Below, one piece after another: positions 45,301 to 47,702 of a stretch of 47,702 nucleotides of DNA. A model generated the notes under the pieces. The model did no database searches and was not told where the DNA came from. It saw nothing but the letters and a program-made list of their open reading frames with translations. Origin of the DNA: Terriglobales bacterium (GTDB lineage Bacteria; Acidobacteriota; Terriglobia; Terriglobales; Acidobacteriaceae). The stretch spans positions 1 to 47,702 of the forward strand of contig DATMPC010000066.1 of the NCBI GenBank assembly GCA_035567895.1, written 5' to 3'. How positions within the stretch are numbered: position 1 is the first letter of the stretch; the number at the start of each line of letters is the position of its first letter. Made by a program: the position numbers and the translations under genes.

Positions 45301-45953
45301 TCCACCTGAACGCCATCGACAAGATAGTGATTCGCGCTCACGCGCTGGCCATTCGCCACTACCTGAACCTGATTCTCTGTTTGGAAGATTTGACTATTTG
45401 ACTGCCCTGGCCCCACCTGCTGCGGAAGATTAGCGGAGTTCCCATTGGCGGAACGCGCTCCAGTCCCAAATACTCCCGGAATGGTTCGTAGAAGCTCGTA
45501 TGGGTCGCGTCCCTGTTCGGGAATCTCCAACACTTCGCGTGTGCCGATCGTTGCCTGGTTATTGGCCGTCTCGGTCTGAAGCAGATCATTTCCGCCGGTG
45601 ACTGTCACCTGCTCAGTTGCCGGTCCTGCCGACATTGTGAGATTCAATCCCCGCGGCGACTCCGCCTGTACCTGCACCACGCCACTAGTAACCGGGCTGA
45701 AGGAGGTCGCACTTGCGTTCACTGTGTATGCCCCCGGCGGCAGGTGGTCGACTCGATAAAGACCAGAGGAGTCTGAGGTTGCCGTGGCCGCCACCCCCGT
45801 CGCCTGGTTAGTAACAGTCACAGTTGCACCGGGAATCACGGCGCCAGAGGTATCCTGTACCGTTCCTTGAATCGAGCCGTTGAACTGAGCAAAAGCAGGG
45901 GCGGAGATACAGAGGCAAATCGCTGCCAAAAAGATCGTACGCAAACGGGACAT
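42384..45953 (-). CDS. TonB-dependent receptor, Oar-like, with carboxypeptidase-regulatory domain
   Basis: 1189 residues from ATG 45953, with GGAGG 7 bases upstream (a TTG two codons earlier is excluded). Signal peptide (1-23, ending PAFAQ). N-terminal CarboxypepD_reg/Cna-B-like domain (about 27-110: GSIQGTVQDTSGAVIPGATV, SGLYRVDHLPPGAYTV). Plug domain (about 115-260, with NHYLVDGVQVDSLGNGG). Then a large beta-barrel ending FAGRVIQLQAKIQF with a terminal Phe. It imports a ligand across the outer membrane with TonB energy; the GH39 neighbour and the LacI operator upstream point to a carbohydrate. No SusD-like partner is seen. Confidence 0.92.
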   Translation of the reverse strand: MSRLRTIFLAAICLCISAPAFAQFNGSIQGTVQDTSGAVIPGATVTVTNQATGVAATATSDSSGLYRVDHLPPGAYTVNASATSFSPVTSGVVQVQAESPRGLNLTMSAGPATEQVTVTGGNDLLQTETANNQATIGTREVLEIPEQGRDPYELLRTIPGVFGTGARSANGNSANLPQQVGPGQSNSQIFQTENQVQVVANGQRVSANHYLVDGVQVDSLGNGGAAVITPNQESVSEITAVAGSFDAEDGRNSGLITKTVSKSGTNRLHGSGAILFQDPGFNAFNKFYGPTPAAGAKPITCNSGTTQFMIVASQCPERSEQKYRQFAGSAGGPIIKNHLFFFFSYEGVRLHNTVLQRSVTLETPQFEQYVKSTNPNSLAAKIFGLSGIAPRISSTTKTVDCCSLDGRAVGTWYQPGTAVGQAIGNGPDGIPDWGVFDLRIPNSSNGNQYNGRMDYSAGKNQFFFGTYYTLLDNLNGAVRPTQDIAFSPDNWTAAIGWTRVISNSLLNDVRANVTRFAFNQETSSGTTNFGLPQIGIFDFDANGFGDQSRNGNLGIIASGTTPGKLAENTYDFRDTLTWVIGRHALRLGGDYIREQNNDDESGFSRPFYQFRGLLNFANDACCFNEQVGVNPRTGGPENGLRHFRTSDYAVFAQDTWKMRPNLTLTLGLRWEYFTPLKETDNLLTNYVFGGATTGAGGLTCINYFPTACSGSVRPANELYNADRNNFAPKLGFAWSPSGGGGNLVLRGGFGISFNRDMGIVFSNTRQNTPFTAAAQACCFFDPGRIQGPPPGSNILYALGSSNSAFSFPANPGLAFGVAPDGALCGNPACTTTTKTDLFASLPDEPNPYVYSYSLEMQEGFTKYDVLKIGYHGSRTRKLVRTIDVNRITPGDTFDGNIDEVKNKSANGIACGASNPACPTPVAVGNNRFGRVFFPLPDVNASYDALITSVTHQLSHGVSLSGSYTWSHTIDTASYDIGGQQFEPSNPILNKSDSDFDSRHYFQLAAVWDLPIFRGRHDTVGTLLGGWQISTIATHNTGFPFTAAIGSCNTSADRNGDSFCPDYPFAYFGGAIQDPSKQQFINGIFPNPKAEFDVTTPGPGCRCRNLFRGPGYSDIDLSLAKSFSFGKLPLVGEGARIQFRGDAFNVFNILNLSNFAPATAPTDIINTGQFGKANSAFAGRVIQLQAKIQF

Positions 45954-46019
45954 TCTCAACCTCCGGAGGGACGCGAAGCTAATTCACGCGTAGGTTCGTA
46001 ATCAGGAACTACGTATTTT

Positions 46020-46035
46020 GGTTAAACGATTAACC
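46020..46035. promoter_or_regulatory. LacI-type operator before the receptor gene
   Basis: GGTTAAACGATTAACC: arms GGTTAA/TTAACC around ACGA with the central CG typical of LacI-family sites. It lies 67 bp upstream of the receptor start and about 360 bp upstream of the divergent LacI-family gene. Confidence 0.7.
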
Positions 46036-46159
46036 GAAACGGCAACTTTTAGCACTGGTGCACAATCGAAGTCAAGCCGGGGGCGACAAAAGTGTGGGCT
46101 GGTGTTTCAGGAGGGAACGTGGCCTAATGCAGCGGCGCCAAATCTGCTGGGCGCAAGTT

Positions 46160-46174
46160 TTGTAAACATTACAA
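46160..46174. promoter_or_regulatory. Second palindrome in the receptor-lacI intergenic region
   Basis: TTGTAA-ACA-TTACAA, 15 bp, between the LacI-type operator and the MITE-like element. It may be a second regulator site or part of the lacI-side promoter. The rest of 46036-46205 shows nothing recognisable. Confidence 0.35.
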
Positions 46175-46205
46175 CAGTGTTCACAATGGAATTGCCCTCT
46201 AACGA

Positions 46206-46375
46206 CTGTCATCCTGAGGCCCGATGTTAGCCGAAGGATCTCCCGGAATATGTAGAACGTAATTGCTGCGTCCTGGCTCTTACACGATAATCGTTGGCCT
46301 AAGGCCAGGATGCGACAATCAAGTCCGACATATTCCGGGAGATCCTTCGGCTAACATCGGGCCTCAGGATGACAG
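46206..46375. mobile_element. MITE-like palindromic element, copy 2
   Basis: 170 bp; ends CTGTCATCCTGAGGCCCGAT and its reverse complement ATCGGGCCTCAGGATGACAG. Inner arms GAAGGATCTCCCGGAATATG pair with CATATTCCGGGAGATCCTTC. The outer TGTCATCCTGAG and inner GGATCTCCCG are shared with copy 1 at 24448-24615. It lies between the operator and the LacI-family gene, 17 bp before the proposed start. Confidence 0.85.
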
Positions 46376-46392
46376 GCTTAGCAAATTGAGCA

Positions 46393-47523
46393 GTGACCGG
46401 CACCGATCACACACACATGCAACGCCGAAAGAAAACACGACGAACCGCGCAGCCCAAACAGAATGCGCCTGTAACAATTAGCAGTCTCGCGAAGTATCTG
46501 AAACTCTCCCCCGCCGCTGTCTCGATGGTGTTGAACTCGACACCCAGGGCAACGCGCTTTCCCGAAAAGACAAGAAAACGCATTCTCGCCGCTGCCGCCA
46601 AATTCAACTATCGTCCCAACTTTGTCGCCCGCTCTCTCCGCAAGCAGCAGACGTTTACTATCGGCGTCCTCGTCCCTGAAGTAAGCGAAGGCTATGCCGC
46701 GCTGGTGCTGGCCGGCATCGAGGACTATCTGCTCCAGGCCGGCTACTTCTATTTTGTGGTCAGTCATCGCCATAAGACGCATTTGCTCGAGCAATATCCG
46801 CGGCTGTTTATGGATCGCCTGGTGGAAGGGATCATCGCCGTCGATACCACGGAGCTGCCATTTATCCCGCAGGTTCCCACAGCCGTTGTCTCCGGACATC
46901 GCCGGATGCCCGGCATCACCAACGTAGTACTCGACCACCGTCGTGCCGCAGTGCTCGCCCTCGAACATCTCTTGCAGCTCGGACACCGGCGCATTGCCTT
47001 CATCAAGGGCCAGCCATTCAGCTCTGATACCGAGACACGTTGGTCTTCGATCCGCGACGCCGCGCGCAAGCTGGGCCTGCCAATCGATCCCAATCTGGTC
47101 ACACAGCTCCAGGCGGATTCCCCTACCCCAGAGCCCGGATACGACGTGACCAAGTCCTTGCTGGCAAAGCACCGCCACTTCACCGCGATGTTTGCCTTCA
47201 ACGACATCTCCGCCATCGGCGCCATCCGCGCGCTTCTCGATTCGGGAATGAAAGTCCCAGCCGATGTCTCCGTGATCGGCTTTGACGACATCCAGAGCGC
47301 CGCCTTCCAGAACCCGCGCCTCACCACGATCCGCCAACCATTACGTCGCATGGGCGAACTCGCCGCCGAGACGCTGCTCAAACGAATTCGCGGCACGGAA
47401 CATCACAAAGTGATCGCCGTAGAGCCGGAATTGATCGTGCGCGAGTCGACGGCGGCTCCGCCGATCGAGAGTTTTGAGGGATTGCGAGAGATCGCAGCGG
47501 CTGAGGCGCGCAAGGCAAGGTAG
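46393..47523 (+). CDS. LacI-family transcriptional regulator
   Basis: 376 residues from GTG 46393 (ATG 46417 is equally possible; no clear ribosome site because the MITE ends just upstream). A basic N-terminal arm of about 25 residues precedes the LacI HTH (VTISSLAKYLKLSPAAVSMV, then FPEKTRKRILAAAAKFNYRP) and hinge. The periplasmic-binding-type sensor domain follows (IGVLVPEVSEGYAALVLAG, VVLDHRRAAVLALEHL, MFAFNDISAIGAIRALLDSG, VIGFDDIQSA, TTIRQPLRRMGELAA). It probably binds the GGTTAAACGATTAACC operator and controls the receptor-GH39 operon in response to a sugar. The stop codon lies inside the 19-bp dispersed repeat. Confidence 0.92.
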   Translation: MTGTDHTHMQRRKKTRRTAQPKQNAPVTISSLAKYLKLSPAAVSMVLNSTPRATRFPEKTRKRILAAAAKFNYRPNFVARSLRKQQTFTIGVLVPEVSEGYAALVLAGIEDYLLQAGYFYFVVSHRHKTHLLEQYPRLFMDRLVEGIIAVDTTELPFIPQVPTAVVSGHRRMPGITNVVLDHRRAAVLALEHLLQLGHRRIAFIKGQPFSSDTETRWSSIRDAARKLGLPIDPNLVTQLQADSPTPEPGYDVTKSLLAKHRHFTAMFAFNDISAIGAIRALLDSGMKVPADVSVIGFDDIQSAAFQNPRLTTIRQPLRRMGELAAETLLKRIRGTEHHKVIAVEPELIVRESTAAPPIESFEGLREIAAAEARKAR

Positions 47524-47538
47524 AGACGCAGCATGCTG
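47520..47538. repeat. 19-bp dispersed repeat, copy 2
   Basis: GTAGAGACGCAGCATGCTG, identical to 26017-26035. The TAG stop of the LacI-family gene (47521-47523) is part of it. Confidence 0.7.
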
Positions 47539-47566
47539 CAGGGCTGTCCAAATTAGTCTTAGGAAG

Positions 47567-47587
47567 GGCACCGGCTTCAGCCGTGCC
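47567..47587. repeat. Palindromic repeat after the LacI gene
   Basis: GGCA-CC-GGCT-TCA-GCCG-TGCC imperfect hairpin without a T-run; it resembles the GCACGGCTGAAGCCGTGC interspersed repeats of acidobacteria. The rest of 47588-47702 shows no gene. Confidence 0.45.
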
Positions 47588-47702
47588 GTTTGAAGTTTCG
47601 GATTGATCAGGCTTTAGCCGCTGCGGTTGTGTTTCTCGATGGAGTTAGCTATTTAGGTTTCGGGCAACCGATTTAAGATTTTCGGTCACGAAGCGGAGTC
47701 CA

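Noticed and set aside
1-47702. CRISPR arrays, tRNA/rRNA genes, prophage or transposase genes
   Set aside because: No regularly spaced direct repeats, cloverleaf structures, integrases or transposases were seen; mobile signals are limited to short non-coding palindromic repeats.

Overview
The window reads as ordinary chromosome from an Acidobacteriota bacterium, probably of the Koribacter/Terriglobus (Terriglobia) type. This is inferred from the large Oar-like TonB-dependent receptor with an N-terminal carboxypeptidase-regulatory domain, the short acidobacterial helix-turn-helix family, the many interspersed palindromic repeats, frequent GTG/TTG starts and a moderately high GC content. No tRNA, rRNA, CRISPR array, integrase or transposase gene was seen.

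1-7050 (minus strand): a complete arginine operon, argR-argC-argB-argD-argF-argG-argH, with argH cut by the window edge. Every junction overlaps by 1, 4 or 8 bp, and a double ARG box sits on the argR promoter. 7050-11030: a PilZ-domain gene behind a hairpin leader, signal peptidase I (lepB), and purM-purN separated by a 180-bp inverted repeat; a second repeat copy encodes the PurN C-terminus. 11029-12018: a membrane-anchored or lipoprotein-like unknown.

12019-18646: phosphate region. It holds a frameshifted remnant of an HTH gene, a strong terminator, a Pho-box-like triple repeat in front of a coiled-coil OprP/O-like porin, a multiply frameshifted tail of a TonB-dependent receptor, and then pstC-pstA-pstB-phoU with no pstS. 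18647-22690: an intact HTH protein (paralogue of the remnant), glycogen phosphorylase, and HslV with an N-terminal extension and no hslU beside it. 22754-25893 (minus): serA and a class V aminotransferase that probably takes the place of SerC, separated by a MITE-like palindrome.

25990-34110: sppA, an HU/IHF protein, PgeF (YfiH family), a small unknown, fmt-rsmB, a secreted TPR protein, a small exported unknown and a glyoxalase-fold protein. 34200-38646 (minus): a PBP1A-type penicillin-binding protein translationally coupled to a three-PASTA membrane protein, and an exported S41/CtpA-like protein in which both catalytic residues (Ser and Lys) are replaced.

38787-47523: a structured intergenic stretch, then a carbohydrate-utilisation locus. 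It has a Tat-exported glycoamylase-like (GH144-type) protein, a GH39 glycosidase, a 1189-residue TonB-dependent receptor and a divergent LacI-family regulator with a clear LacI-type operator between them. A second copy of the MITE-like palindrome lies between operator and regulator. The most unusual points are the inactivated CtpA-like protein, the repeat families that have entered coding sequence (purN, pgeF, the lacI stop codon), and the dense palindromic or regulatory signals around the argR, porin, HTH and LacI promoters.
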